DNA of 50,291 bases, from NCBI GenBank assembly GCA_905233725.1, contig CAJOEM010000005.1, positions 1-50,291 of the forward strand, written 5' to 3'. This DNA comes from an uncultured Synergistales bacterium. GTDB lineage: Bacteria > Synergistota > Synergistia > Synergistales > Aminobacteriaceae. Position numbers and translations under genes: made by a program. The notes under the pieces were generated by a model. It did not search any database. It was not told the origin of the DNA and saw only the letters and a program-made list of their open reading frames with translations. Of the stretch, positions 7,894 to 16,865 are shown one piece after another; the first letter of the stretch is position 1, and each line of letters opens with the position of its first letter.

Positions 7894-10800
7894 TTATTGT
7901 TCCGGAGATTCTGCCAAAATCATCGGTGAATATTTTTCCTCACGCGCCTTCAGCCAAACTGCAACGATAATTTCGCGGCTTTCAGGCACAGTTTCGATTG
8001 CGTTATCGAGGCTTTGATCGCTGGACTCGTAGAAGCCGACTAATTCGCTCTCACCAGAATCTTCGCTCCAGATTAATTTCGCATTCTCGGGAACATCATC
8101 GCCAAATTTCACCGTAAATTCGTAGACGTTATCTTCAGTTATCAAAATCTCCGGCAAAATCGCAGCAATCATTACATCCCCAGAACTTACGGATTCAAAT
8201 CCAGATTCAAATTCAGATTCTTGACTTGAACTAGCATCGTTCGCAAATTCTATCCCCGAAATATCCTCGAGTGATTCAGACTCAGACTCGGCTTCAGATT
8301 CAGACTCAGATTCAAATTCAAGTTCTGATTCAGTTTTCGCAGCCTCAGATTCGAGTTTGGGTTTTGCAGCTGTAGTCGCGTCACCAACTGTCAAACTCAG
8401 AGTTTTCGAATCCGTGCCAACTTCGTTCGTTGCGGTGAATGTCAAGTCGAAAGTTCCGTCCTCTGTCGGAGTTCCTGACAAAGTTCCGCTGCTGGCGTTG
8501 AAGCTCATGCCATCTGGTAAATCGCCATCAACAGACCAGGTTATCTTCGTTGAACCCGTAGCTGCGAGTTGCTGTTTGTAAGAATTATCTAATGTCGCAG
8601 GCGTGAGAGTTGCAGTCGTGATTTTCGGAGCAACTTTTGAAATGATCGTGATTTTCTTGCTGGCAGTTCCGTCAGAATTTGCAGCTGTGACAGTGACCGT
8701 GAGTTTTTGCTCAGTTGTCGGGAGCGTGCCGGATAATTTCGCTCTGTGAGTATCTGTCTGCGTGAGCGTGAGATTGCCCTGTCCTGATGCGCTGAACGTT
8801 ATGAAATCTGTTCCCGTGACTTCGAAATCAAGATCGACACTTGTTCCGGCGGCTTGCGTGTAACTAGTTGTGCTGAGATTTTGGAAAACCGGTTTTGTGC
8901 CATTGACGGTGAATTTTGCGGATTTGTTAGCTTTCGAGACAGCGTTTTCAGCCGTGACATTCACAGGAAGATTCGCGAATGAATATTTCGGAGTGCCGAT
9001 GATTTTCGCAGTGCCAGAATCCGGATCAGGTTCGAAGCTCAATCCCAAATCTTCAAGCTTAGTGATATTATTCTTCGTCATGTCTGTTGTCGGTGTGAAA
9101 GTGTACGCGAAAGTAATTGGTTTCGTTCCTGTTGCTGAGATTTTAGAGCCGGAGTATTCCTGATCGACTTTGCCTTTTGCGAGTGAGAATGTCAGATTCG
9201 GCGCAACACCTTTCACTGTCAAATTGAGAGTTTTGCTCGTAGTTCCGGCAGCATTTGTTGTCGTGAAAGTCACATCGTACGAACCAATTTCGGTCGGAGT
9301 TCCCGAGATAGTAGCTGATGTTCCCATTGAATTTTGCGTGAGAGTGAGCGTGTCTGGCAATCCTGAAACGTCCCAGGTTATGCCGGTTGCACCTTTAGCT
9401 GAGAGTTTCACGGAATATTTCGCGTCAGTCGTGGCATTTTTGAGCGAAGTAGTTGTGATTGTCGGAGGCTCGATGATATTCAGCGTAATCTTTTTCGAGG
9501 CGGAACCTGAAGAGTTCGTCGCAGTGACCGTAACTTTCATAGTCTGCGCACTTGTCGGAGCTTTGCCGGATAATCTCGCTGTCTTGCCGTCCTGAGTGAA
9601 TGTGAGATTTCCATGACCAGATGACTTGAACGTGATGAAATCTGTTCCTGTGACTGCAAAATCGATAGAAATATCTGAGCTTGCAACGTACGTGTAGTTT
9701 GATTCAGTCGGTAGGAATCCACTCGAGTTTGATCCAGCTGATGAACTTGCAACATACGTGTAGCTTGATTCAGTCGGAGCTGTGAAAGCTGGTTTTGCTC
9801 CGGTGACTGTGAATTTTGCGGTTTTGTTTTGCTTTGAGACATCGTTCGAGGCAGTGATGCTCAAGAGCAAATTCGTGAAAGCATATTTCGGAGTGCCGGT
9901 GATTTTCGCAGTTCCTGAATCTGAATCTTGTTCGAGTTTCAAGCCCAAATCTTCGAGCGTAGAGATTCCGTTAGCTTTCATTTCGGTCGTTGGAGTGAAC
10001 GCGCAGGTGAAATTAATCGGTTTCGTACCAGTCGCGGAAATTTTTGAGCCGGAATATTCCTGATCGACAGCACCTTTTCCAAACGAGAGACTCAGACTTG
10101 GCGCAACACCTTCAACTTTGAGCGTGAGATTCCTGCTGGTAGAGCCTGCTGCATTTGTGACTGTGAATGTTACGTTGTAAGTTCCGATTTCAGTAGGAGT
10201 TCCTGAGATTGTCGCTGATGTTCCCGTTGCATTTTGCGTTAGTGTGAGCGTGTCTGGCAATCCAGAAACTCCCCAAGTAATGCCAGTACCCTTGGCTGCA
10301 AGTTTTACGGAATATTTCGCGTCAGTTTTTGCGTTATTGAGCGAGGTAGTTGTGATTTTTGGAGGCTCGATGATGTCCAGCGTAATCTTTTTCGAGGCAG
10401 AACCCGAAGCATTCGTCGCAGTTACGCTAATTTTTAAAGTTTGCGCTGTAGTTGGAGCTTTACCGTATAATCTCGCAGTTTTTTCGCCGTCCTGAGTGAA
10501 TGTGAGATTTCCATGACCAGATGACTTGAACGTGATGAAATTCGTGCCCGTGACTTTGAAATCAAGATCAATATCTGAGCTTGCAACGTACGTGTAGCTT
10601 GATTCAGTCGGAGCTGTGAAAGCTGGTTTTGCTCCGGTGACGGTGAGTTTCGCGGACTTGCTTTGCTTTGAAACATCGTTCGATGCTGTGACATTCAAGA
10701 CTAAATCCGAGATCGCGTATATCGGAGTACCGGTGATTTTCGCTGTTCCTGAATCTGGATATTGTTCGAGTTCCAAACCCAAATCTTTGAGCGTAGAGAT

Positions 10801-13800
10801 TCCGTTAGCTTTCATTTCGGTCGTTGGAGTGAGAGTGCATGTGAAATTAATTGGTTTCGTACCAGTCGCGGAGATTTTTGAGCCGGAATATTCCTGATCA
10901 ACAGCACCTTTTCCAAACGAGAGACTCAGACTTGGCGCAACACCTTCAACTTTGAGCGAGAGATTCTTGGTAGTAGTTCCTGCTGTATTCGTCGCAGTGA
11001 AAGTCAGGTTGTAAGTTCCGATTTCAGTCGGAGTTCCTGAGAGCGTCGCTGATGTGCCGTTCGTGTTCTGAGTTAGTGAGAGCGTGTCGGGCAAGCCTGA
11101 AACGTCCCAGGAAATATTCACAGAACCCTTGGCTGAAAGTTTTACGGAATATTTCGTGTCAGTTTTCGCAGAAGCCAGTGAAGTAGTTGTGATTGTCGGA
11201 GGCTCGATTATGTTCAGCGTGATTTTCTTCGTGGCAGTACCTGAAGCATTCGCAGCTTTGACTGTCACGGATAATGTTTTCGCACTTGTCGGAGCTTTGC
11301 CGGATAATTTCGCGGTCTTGTCGCCAGTCTGGGAGAATGTCAGCGGACTGTAGCCAGTTGCTGTGAACGTGATAACTTTTGTGCCTGTGACTTCGAAATC
11401 GAGATCAATATCTGAACCCGTATTGAACGTATATTGAGTTTCAGATTCGTCCGGCGTTGTGAAAGCTGGTTTTTCACCTTCGACTGTAAATTTCACGGTG
11501 CTTGTTGCTTTCGATACGACGTTTTTAGCCGTGATATTCACCGGTAAAGACTTGAACGCAAAATTAGGAGTGCCGGTTATATTCGCAGTACCGGATTCTG
11601 AATCTTGTTCGAGTTTCAAGCCCAAATCTTCGAGTGTGAGAATATTTGCCTTTTTCATCTCAGCTGTAGGCGTAATCGTGCAATCGAAGCTGATTGGTTT
11701 TGTGCCGCTTGCTGAAATTTCTGAGGCGGAGTATTCACGTTCAGCGATTCCGTTAGGGAGTTTAGCCGTGATTTTTGGAGCTACGCCGTTGACTTTGAGT
11801 GTGAGATTTTTCGTGACAATTCCGACGTCGTTTGAGAGTTTGAGCGTGACGTTGTAAGTTGCGACTTCAGTTGGAGTTCCCTCGATTGTTGCTGAAGTTC
11901 CGGCAGAGTTCTGTTGTGTGAAAGTGAGCGTGTCCGGAAGTCCTGAAGCTGTCCAGATAATATTCGCAGAGCCTTTCGCGGTGAGTTTCGCGTAATATTT
12001 CGTGTCAGTCGTTGCGTCCGGAAGGGAACTTGTCGAGAGCGCAGGTTTTTCGTAAATCGTAATTGTGAATTGTTTTGTCGCGCTGCCGTAAGAATTTTTC
12101 GCGGTGATTGTCGTTGTAAATGTTCCGGTTTTGGTAGGTTTGCCGGAGATTGTGAGGGTATTGCTGTTGAAACTCAAGCCGTTCGGAAGATTCCTGGTCG
12201 TAAACGTGAGATTTGTTCCGGAAATGCTGAGCTGTTCGGAATAACTTTCGCCGAGTATGCCATCGCTTAAAGTTGTAGTGTTGATTACCGGTGCTGAAGC
12301 TTCCTGATTCATCGGCACTACAGGAGATGTTCCACCCGTAACTGTGAACGCTTTGATGCAGGCGTTGTAGGAATTTCCCTTTGACCAACTTGAGTTTGAA
12401 CCGTAATCCGAGAAGAAACTGCCCGATTCGATTTCAGCATTGTCCGTGTAGCCTGAAATTTTTGATTCGACTGCGGTTTGTGAATTGCTGAATTGCACGA
12501 CGACAGAGAAATAATCGCCTTTTGTCAGTGGGATTTGTTTGTGCAGTGTGATCGTGTGATAACCTGCTGTTGATATTGTCTCGTTCTGAGCGTGTACGAG
12601 ATTTCCCGATGTTGGCGCAGAATTTACGGATTTCAGACCGGTGTAGACGTTAATTTTGCAAGTGACGTTGTTGTTGGTCGTGAATAAGCCTACTTCGGTC
12701 AATTTCTCGTTCTTGTCACGTAACGCTTGGAAGACATTTGCTGCGAATTTGTATGAAACAGTTCCGACCCAGCCAAGAGCGTCATAATAGTAGCATTGCA
12801 TGTCAGAATTTGCGGGTTCAACGATGAATGCGCAACCGTCAGAAATCAGCTGTTCGTATGACATCCAGAAATAGCCGTTGTCGCCGACGTTGCCGTTACC
12901 GTTTGTGCCCCATATATCGCCCCAGGAATTTTTCACGAGCCACGCGCCATTACTTGATGGTTTGTTCTTGAAGTCCTCTTTGGGGAAATCATCGTCCCAG
13001 CCAACGAGCAAAACTGCGTGATCGATTCTGTTCGCGCTATTGTAGAAAGTTGTGTGTCCGTTGATTTTCGCGTATGAAGAGTATGCGCTGCCGTAATAGC
13101 TTATCTGGACAGCTCCGTGAGTCATGATTCGCTGCTTTATGTTTTCTGATGAGTCTACGGCTCGCGAATTTGTTGTGAAAGTTGCCTCTTTCAGGCGCAG
13201 AACTCTGGGATAACTTTCGGGCGTTGAGTATGCCGGAGCGGTTCTGTAGGGCAATACTGAGTCAAGAACGGGTCCGTCAAGTCGTGAATATAACGCGATC
13301 GTGTAAAGAGAGTTGCCTCCGTTGCCGAGAATCGTGTTCATGTTGGAATTGGTTTTGTAATTCTCGTAGGCTTTTGAGTAATCGGAATTTTTCATCGCGA
13401 ACCAGGCTAAGTGCATCACGGATAGATCCATTTTGGAATTTCCCTGCCGCATGTAATTTGATTCCATTGCGCCTATTCCAGCGAATGCCCAACACGTACC
13501 GTCATCGCCCTGATCTTTCACGCTTGTGAGGTAATTTCCGGCAGTTCTGAGATCGTATTTGCTTGGGATTGTCGTAGCTTTGTCGCGCATAGAAATTTCC
13601 TGAGGCGGATTATCTGCGAGATGTGACAGGTCAATCGGAATTGGAATGTACCCGGTTGGTTTAAGATTTTCGGATTCTGAGCCGGGATCTGATTCGGAAT
13701 CTGAATTTGCTGTTGCTCTGTCACGAGTTATGACCGGAGAATTTTGTTCACTTTGCCAGCGTAGAAATTCTTCGGAGAATGGTTCTAAATCAGTTTTTGC

Positions 13801-13899
13801 TGGTTCGAAAGTATCTTCAGCGAAAGTTCCCGTCGCGAAAAATGCGAACACGAACATCATTGCCAGTATTAGAATTTTCGTGTATTTGCTTGTGTACAT
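7894..13899 (-). CDS. Secreted papain-family (C1A) cysteine peptidase with multiple Ig-like repeats
   Basis: The protein has 2001 residues. A signal peptide (1-28, ending ATGTFA) is followed by a Ser/Glu-rich spacer. The C1A catalytic domain (about 112-365) has the oxyanion Gln130 and nucleophile Cys136 in KDQGDDGTCWAF, His294 in IDHAVLLVGW and Asn324 in LVKNSWG. A lectin-like domain (about 370-520) follows, then some fourteen He_PIG/Ig-like domains (about 530-1860) in a higher-order pattern. The C-terminus is a Glu/Ser-rich linker and a small terminal domain. It should act outside the cell on proteins or peptides, with the repeats as a stalk or binding surface. The ATG at 13899 has GGAG eight nt upstream; a TTG 18 nt earlier is less likely. 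The C-terminus has no obvious Synerg-CTERM or other sorting signal. Confidence 0.9.
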   Translation of the reverse strand: MYTSKYTKILILAMMFVFAFFATGTFAEDTFEPAKTDLEPFSEEFLRWQSEQNSPVITRDRATANSDSESDPGSESENLKPTGYIPIPIDLSHLADNPPQEISMRDKATTIPSKYDLRTAGNYLTSVKDQGDDGTCWAFAGIGAMESNYMRQGNSKMDLSVMHLAWFAMKNSDYSKAYENYKTNSNMNTILGNGGNSLYTIALYSRLDGPVLDSVLPYRTAPAYSTPESYPRVLRLKEATFTTNSRAVDSSENIKQRIMTHGAVQISYYGSAYSSYAKINGHTTFYNSANRIDHAVLLVGWDDDFPKEDFKNKPSSNGAWLVKNSWGDIWGTNGNGNVGDNGYFWMSYEQLISDGCAFIVEPANSDMQCYYYDALGWVGTVSYKFAANVFQALRDKNEKLTEVGLFTTNNNVTCKINVYTGLKSVNSAPTSGNLVHAQNETISTAGYHTITLHKQIPLTKGDYFSVVVQFSNSQTAVESKISGYTDNAEIESGSFFSDYGSNSSWSKGNSYNACIKAFTVTGGTSPVVPMNQEASAPVINTTTLSDGILGESYSEQLSISGTNLTFTTRNLPNGLSFNSNTLTISGKPTKTGTFTTTITAKNSYGSATKQFTITIYEKPALSTSSLPDATTDTKYYAKLTAKGSANIIWTASGLPDTLTFTQQNSAGTSATIEGTPTEVATYNVTLKLSNDVGIVTKNLTLKVNGVAPKITAKLPNGIAEREYSASEISASGTKPISFDCTITPTAEMKKANILTLEDLGLKLEQDSESGTANITGTPNFAFKSLPVNITAKNVVSKATSTVKFTVEGEKPAFTTPDESETQYTFNTGSDIDLDFEVTGTKVITFTATGYSPLTFSQTGDKTAKLSGKAPTSAKTLSVTVKAANASGTATKKITLNIIEPPTITTTSLASAKTDTKYSVKLSAKGSVNISWDVSGLPDTLSLTQNTNGTSATLSGTPTEIGTYNLTFTATNTAGTTTKNLSLKVEGVAPSLSLSFGKGAVDQEYSGSKISATGTKPINFTCTLTPTTEMKANGISTLKDLGLELEQYPDSGTAKITGTPIYAISDLVLNVTASNDVSKQSKSAKLTVTGAKPAFTAPTESSYTYVASSDIDLDFKVTGTNFITFKSSGHGNLTFTQDGEKTARLYGKAPTTAQTLKISVTATNASGSASKKITLDIIEPPKITTTSLNNAKTDAKYSVKLAAKGTGITWGVSGLPDTLTLTQNATGTSATISGTPTEIGTYNVTFTVTNAAGSTSRNLTLKVEGVAPSLSLSFGKGAVDQEYSGSKISATGTKPINFTCAFTPTTEMKANGISTLEDLGLKLEQDSDSGTAKITGTPKYAFTNLLLSITASNDVSKQNKTAKFTVTGAKPAFTAPTESSYTYVASSSAGSNSSGFLPTESNYTYVASSDISIDFAVTGTDFITFKSSGHGNLTFTQDGKTARLSGKAPTSAQTMKVTVTATNSSGSASKKITLNIIEPPTITTTSLKNATTDAKYSVKLSAKGATGITWDVSGLPDTLTLTQNSMGTSATISGTPTEIGSYDVTFTTTNAAGTTSKTLNLTVKGVAPNLTFSLAKGKVDQEYSGSKISATGTKPITFAYTFTPTTDMTKNNITKLEDLGLSFEPDPDSGTAKIIGTPKYSFANLPVNVTAENAVSKANKSAKFTVNGTKPVFQNLSTTSYTQAAGTSVDLDFEVTGTDFITFSASGQGNLTLTQTDTHRAKLSGTLPTTEQKLTVTVTAANSDGTASKKITIISKVAPKITTATLTPATLDNSYKQQLAATGSTKITWSVDGDLPDGMSFNASSGTLSGTPTEDGTFDLTFTATNEVGTDSKTLSLTVGDATTAAKPKLESEAAKTESELEFESESESEAESESESLEDISGIEFANDASSSQESEFESGFESVSSGDVMIAAILPEILITEDNVYEFTVKFGDDVPENAKLIWSEDSGESELVGFYESSDQSLDNAIETVPESREIIVAVWLKAREEKYSPMILAESPEQ
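8632..12047. repeat. Higher-order coding repeat: four C-A-B Ig-domain triplets
   Basis: Within the peptidase gene, three related but distinct Ig-like domains recur in the same order four times, followed by one more C-type domain. C begins near TTTSL..A.TD.KY, A begins VAP and contains EYSGSKISATGTKP, and B begins KPAF and contains LSGKAPT. The unit is about 278 codons: matching bases at 10061 and 10895 are 834 bp apart. Copies two and three are the most alike; for example GKGAVDQEYSGSKISATGTK is identical in both. This points to duplication by recombination. Confidence 0.88.
9680..9812. repeat. 66-bp internal duplication in one B-type Ig domain
   Basis: The stretch beginning ttgcaacgta at 9681 recurs at 9747 (ttgcaacata), an offset of 66 bp, and keeps the reading frame. 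It adds 22 residues to the third B domain, so the TES.YTYVASS motif occurs twice there and once in the second B domain. Confidence 0.85.
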
Positions 13900-14029
13900 T
13901 TTCGAAACTCCTTTCAAGATATTAGTGTATTAATAATTATAATTCGGTGTAATTTGCGCTTGGCTTTATTATAATGTGTTTGTTACAAATTATTACAAAA
14001 AGTTGCAAATTTTTCACAGGAGAATTTTC

Positions 14030-14284
14030 ATGAGATTATTTATCACGACGTTATCAATGTTCAGTGTGATCGGATTTGGCTACGCGCTTGCCGGTTACGG
14101 TGGGACTTTGTTCGGGAATGCGATGCGAATTGATTACGTTTTGTTCGGATTGATAACTGGTTTTGGCTGCGGATTGGCTGCGATGCTGCTATGGTACAGG
14201 AACCGGAAAAATTTTTTTTACGATGATGACTTAGACCACTCCGGAGAATTTTTGCAAGATGTCAAGTCAAGCGATCCAGAATAA
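14030..14284 (+). CDS. Small membrane protein of unknown function
   Basis: This 84-residue protein has two hydrophobic segments (about 2-24 and 33-56, the second ending LLWYRNRK) and an acidic C-terminal tail. I do not recognise a family. The ATG at 14030 has AGGAG with a seven-nt spacer; the longer reading frame from 13976 lacks a ribosome site. A TATAAT lies at 13970-13975, divergent from the peptidase gene. Its 3' end overlaps the next gene by 26 bp, so the two are probably co-transcribed. Confidence 0.65.
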   Translation: MRLFITTLSMFSVIGFGYALAGYGGTLFGNAMRIDYVLFGLITGFGCGLAAMLLWYRNRKNFFYDDDLDHSGEFLQDVKSSDPE

Positions 14285-14993
14285 TTTTCTCGCGATATAT
14301 CAGGATTTAAACGCCGCGATTGATGGCGCGAAATTCGAATTTCCAGAGCCGGTTATTGCTGCGTATAATCCGCTGGAATATGCGTGGGACGGTTTCGAGA
14401 AATACGTGCGGAAATATTTGCGTTCGTCTGTTAGAAATGTTTTTCTGGGAATGAATCCAGGACCTTGGGGCATGGCGCAAACTGGAGTTCCGTTCGGTGA
14501 AGTGAATTTTGTGCGGGATTGGCTGAAGCTGCGAGATATTGTGATTCGCAAGCCGATTAACGAGCTGGATTCGTACAAGATTCTCGGTCTTGATTGCAAA
14601 CGTTCGGAAATCAGCGGCAAAAGACTCTGGGGATTATTTCGCGATGAATTTGCTGAGCCGGAGAATTTTTTCGCGGAGAATTTCGTGTTGAATTATTGCC
14701 CGTTGCTGTTTATTGCGAGACCTGCGCGGAATTTAACGCCGGATAAAATCAAGCTGCCTGAGAGAAAAATCTTGTTTGGGATTTGCGACGATGCGTTGAG
14801 AAAAATTCTTGAGATTTTGCGCCCTGAGAACGCGATTGGAATTGGAAATTTTGCGGAGTCGAGATTGCTCGAAGTCGTGACAAGTTCGCGAGTTGTGAAA
14901 ATTCTGCACCCAAGTCCTGCGTCACCGTTGAGTGCGAAAAACTGGGACGTGAAAGCAAAAGAAAAATTGTTTGCGTCGGGAGTTTGGAGGTGA
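14259..14993 (+). CDS. SMUG1-type (family 3) uracil-DNA glycosylase
   Basis: The 244-residue enzyme removes uracil and oxidised pyrimidines from DNA to start base-excision repair. The water-activating motif GMNPGPWGMAQTGVPFGE (near residues 66-83) and the C-terminal intercalation loop HPSPASPLS (near 217) are the defining SMUG1 motifs. Length matches bacterial SMUG proteins. The start at 14259 is inside the previous gene, with GGAG 12 nt upstream, so translation is probably coupled. The next gene starts four nt after the stop. Confidence 0.92.
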   Translation: MSSQAIQNNFLAIYQDLNAAIDGAKFEFPEPVIAAYNPLEYAWDGFEKYVRKYLRSSVRNVFLGMNPGPWGMAQTGVPFGEVNFVRDWLKLRDIVIRKPINELDSYKILGLDCKRSEISGKRLWGLFRDEFAEPENFFAENFVLNYCPLLFIARPARNLTPDKIKLPERKILFGICDDALRKILEILRPENAIGIGNFAESRLLEVVTSSRVVKILHPSPASPLSAKNWDVKAKEKLFASGVWR

Positions 14994-14997
14994 TTTT

Positions 14998-15285
14998 GTG
15001 AGCGATGAAATTGTCAGAGTGCGCGCGTTGTTAGCCGGAAGAGTTCAGCATGTCGGCTTTAGAGCTTGGGCGTGTGATCAGGCTGAGCGTTTGGGTTTGA
15101 CCGGAACTGTTGAGAATTTGCTGGACGGTCGCGTTGAAGTAGTTTTTCAGGGCAAGCGTGATTGCGTAGACGAGATGAAAGTGAAGCTCAAGCGTGGTCC
15201 AACGATGGCACTTGTCAGACAGGCGATTTTCTATAACGAGAAGGTTGTTGAGAACGAGACGAATTTCGGCAGCATATGGTGGTAG
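14998..15285 (+). CDS. acyP: Acylphosphatase
   Basis: This 95-residue cytoplasmic enzyme hydrolyses acyl phosphates such as carbamoyl phosphate and 1,3-bisphosphoglycerate. The catalytic arginine is in the phosphate loop GRVQHVGFRAW, and the catalytic asparagine is in GTVENLLDGRVEV. The GTG start at 14998 is chosen because GGAGG sits six nt upstream; starting at 14971 would add an unsupported extension. Length is typical. Confidence 0.93.
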   Translation: MSDEIVRVRALLAGRVQHVGFRAWACDQAERLGLTGTVENLLDGRVEVVFQGKRDCVDEMKVKLKRGPTMALVRQAIFYNEKVVENETNFGSIWW

Positions 15286-15344
15286 TTATGATTCGTGATA
15301 TTATTTTTGGGAAAATATTTTGCGTGTAAGGTTGTGAAAATTTT

Positions 15345-16097
15345 TTGCTGGAAGTCAGGGAAATTTTGGAAGCTGTGAGAGACGGCTCACTCGGAGTTGA
15401 TGACGCGTTACTGAAGCTGAAGGAAAAGCCTTTCGAAGATGTCGGTTACGCGAAAGTTGACTTGCACAGAAAATTGCGTCAAGGTGCAGCAGAAGTTATT
15501 TACGGAGCAGGAAAAACTACGGAACAAATTGCCGGAATAATTCGTGTAATGCTCGCGAATAACCAGGACTTGATATTAATCACGCGCTTGTCGAGAGAAT
15601 CTGCGAATGAACTCGTAAATCTTGGGATAAATCTTGAATATCATGAACTCGCGAAAATCGGGATCGTTGGGAAAATTCCTGAGCCGAAATATTCTGGCTT
15701 CGTTTTGGCAGCGACTGGCGGCACGAGCGATATTCCTGTTGCCGAAGAAGCTGCGTTGACGTGTGAAGTTTTGGGCAGCAGGGTTGTGAGATTATTCGAT
15801 GTCGGAGTTGCGGGTTTACATCGTGTGCTGAATCATATTGACGAGATCATGAGTGCGAATGTGATAATCGCGATTGCAGGAATGGAAGGCGCATTGGCGA
15901 GTGTTTTGGGAGGTCTGACGGATTCGCCGGTGATAGCTGTTCCGACGAGTGTTGGCTACGGAGCGTCGTTCGGTGGAATTTCTGCGTTGCTTTCGATGTT
16001 AAATTCCTGTGCGAGTGGAATTTCTGTCGTGAATATTGACAACGGATTCGGAGCAGGTTATCTTGCAGCAATGATGAATCGTAAATTTGCGAAATAA
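15345..16097 (+). CDS. larB: Nickel-pincer cofactor biosynthesis protein LarB
   Basis: The 250-residue protein belongs to the LarB/PurE-like AIR carboxylase family. LarB carboxylates and hydrolyses nicotinic acid adenine dinucleotide in the first step of nickel-pincer nucleotide synthesis, the cofactor of lactate racemase and related epimerases. The PurE-like core is visible in the last 130 residues: LAATGGTSDIPVAEEAA, VGVAGLHRVL, IAGMEGALASVLGGL and VPTSVGYGASFGG. The start is TTG at 15345; an in-frame stop at 15327 excludes a longer protein. The ribosome site is weak (AAGG, long spacer). larC, larE and larA are not in the window. A nickel-type transporter lies at 35781-39045. Confidence 0.9.
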   Translation: MLEVREILEAVRDGSLGVDDALLKLKEKPFEDVGYAKVDLHRKLRQGAAEVIYGAGKTTEQIAGIIRVMLANNQDLILITRLSRESANELVNLGINLEYHELAKIGIVGKIPEPKYSGFVLAATGGTSDIPVAEEAALTCEVLGSRVVRLFDVGVAGLHRVLNHIDEIMSANVIIAIAGMEGALASVLGGLTDSPVIAVPTSVGYGASFGGISALLSMLNSCASGISVVNIDNGFGAGYLAAMMNRKFAK

Positions 16098-16118
16098 TTT
16101 TTAACGGGAGCGTAAATC

Positions 16119-16865
16119 ATGAAGAAACGAAATTTTTTATTACTGGCGTTAGTGTTGTGTTTGGGAATCGGCGTTGCGTTTGCTGAGGATTATGACATTG
16201 CTGGAGCCTGGAATCTCAGCGGCAACGGCTATGTTGACAAGTCGTTTATTCGCGTTTCGCTGGAGTTGAACGGCGATTTGGAAGTTATAACCAAGATGGG
16301 CGATGTTGTCTTCGAGGAATATAGCGACGATGTTGAAGCAGTTGCGGAAATTTTGCGAATCAGCGAGGACAGATTCAGCGAGACAGGAACGCATCTGAAT
16401 GATATTAGATTCGTAACGGGACATGTTATTAATCTGGAAATTACGGCGACGAATCTTGATATTAGCGCGTGGTCAGATCATATTGACAATTCGCGCCTGA
16501 GTATCCCTGTTCCGTTGCCAGAGCTAAGACCGTCGAATGATAACCCGTTTGTTTTGCCGAAAGTCTCGCACGCTCAGGATGATTCGAATCTTGAATACAC
16601 AGTCACGCTGACTTCGATTTATTCTGGGACGGTCAGGATTCACGGCTGGTTTGAGCTTGATATTGTCAATGACGTTGATCTTGATTCGCTGTGCAAAATC
16701 TGGAAATTCGGAACTGAAGAACCTGCCGCACCCGGCGGAGATAACAAGAGCAGCGGCTGTAATTCCTCGGGATTTGGAATTATGTCAGTTATTATGTCAA
16801 TGTTGATGATTTTCGCGATTTTTGGAGTGAAGGGTGTGAGAAATATTTGTTCGGGACGGATATAG
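16119..16865 (+). CDS. Secreted protein with Synerg-CTERM-type C-terminal sorting signal
   Basis: This 248-residue protein has a clear signal peptide (1-22, ending GVAFA before EDYDIAG). A mostly beta-strand body of unknown fold runs to about 205, then a low-complexity linker (PAAPGGDNKSSG). The C-terminus reads SGCNSSGFGIMSVIMSMLM and continues hydrophobic to basic residues, the tripartite layout of the Synerg-CTERM sorting domain known from Synergistetes. I infer that it is exported and surface-attached. Function is unknown. Its 3' end overlaps mreB by 19 bp. Confidence 0.8.
   Translation: MKKRNFLLLALVLCLGIGVAFAEDYDIAGAWNLSGNGYVDKSFIRVSLELNGDLEVITKMGDVVFEEYSDDVEAVAEILRISEDRFSETGTHLNDIRFVTGHVINLEITATNLDISAWSDHIDNSRLSIPVPLPELRPSNDNPFVLPKVSHAQDDSNLEYTVTLTSIYSGTVRIHGWFELDIVNDVDLDSLCKIWKFGTEEPAAPGGDNKSSGCNSSGFGIMSVIMSMLMIFAIFGVKGVRNICSGRI

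Noticed and set aside
8357-11857. Many plus-strand open frames of 74-141 codons inside the peptidase gene
   Set aside because: They mirror the repeated Ig modules on the opposite strand, repeat with the same period and lack ribosome sites; they are shadows of one biased repeat.
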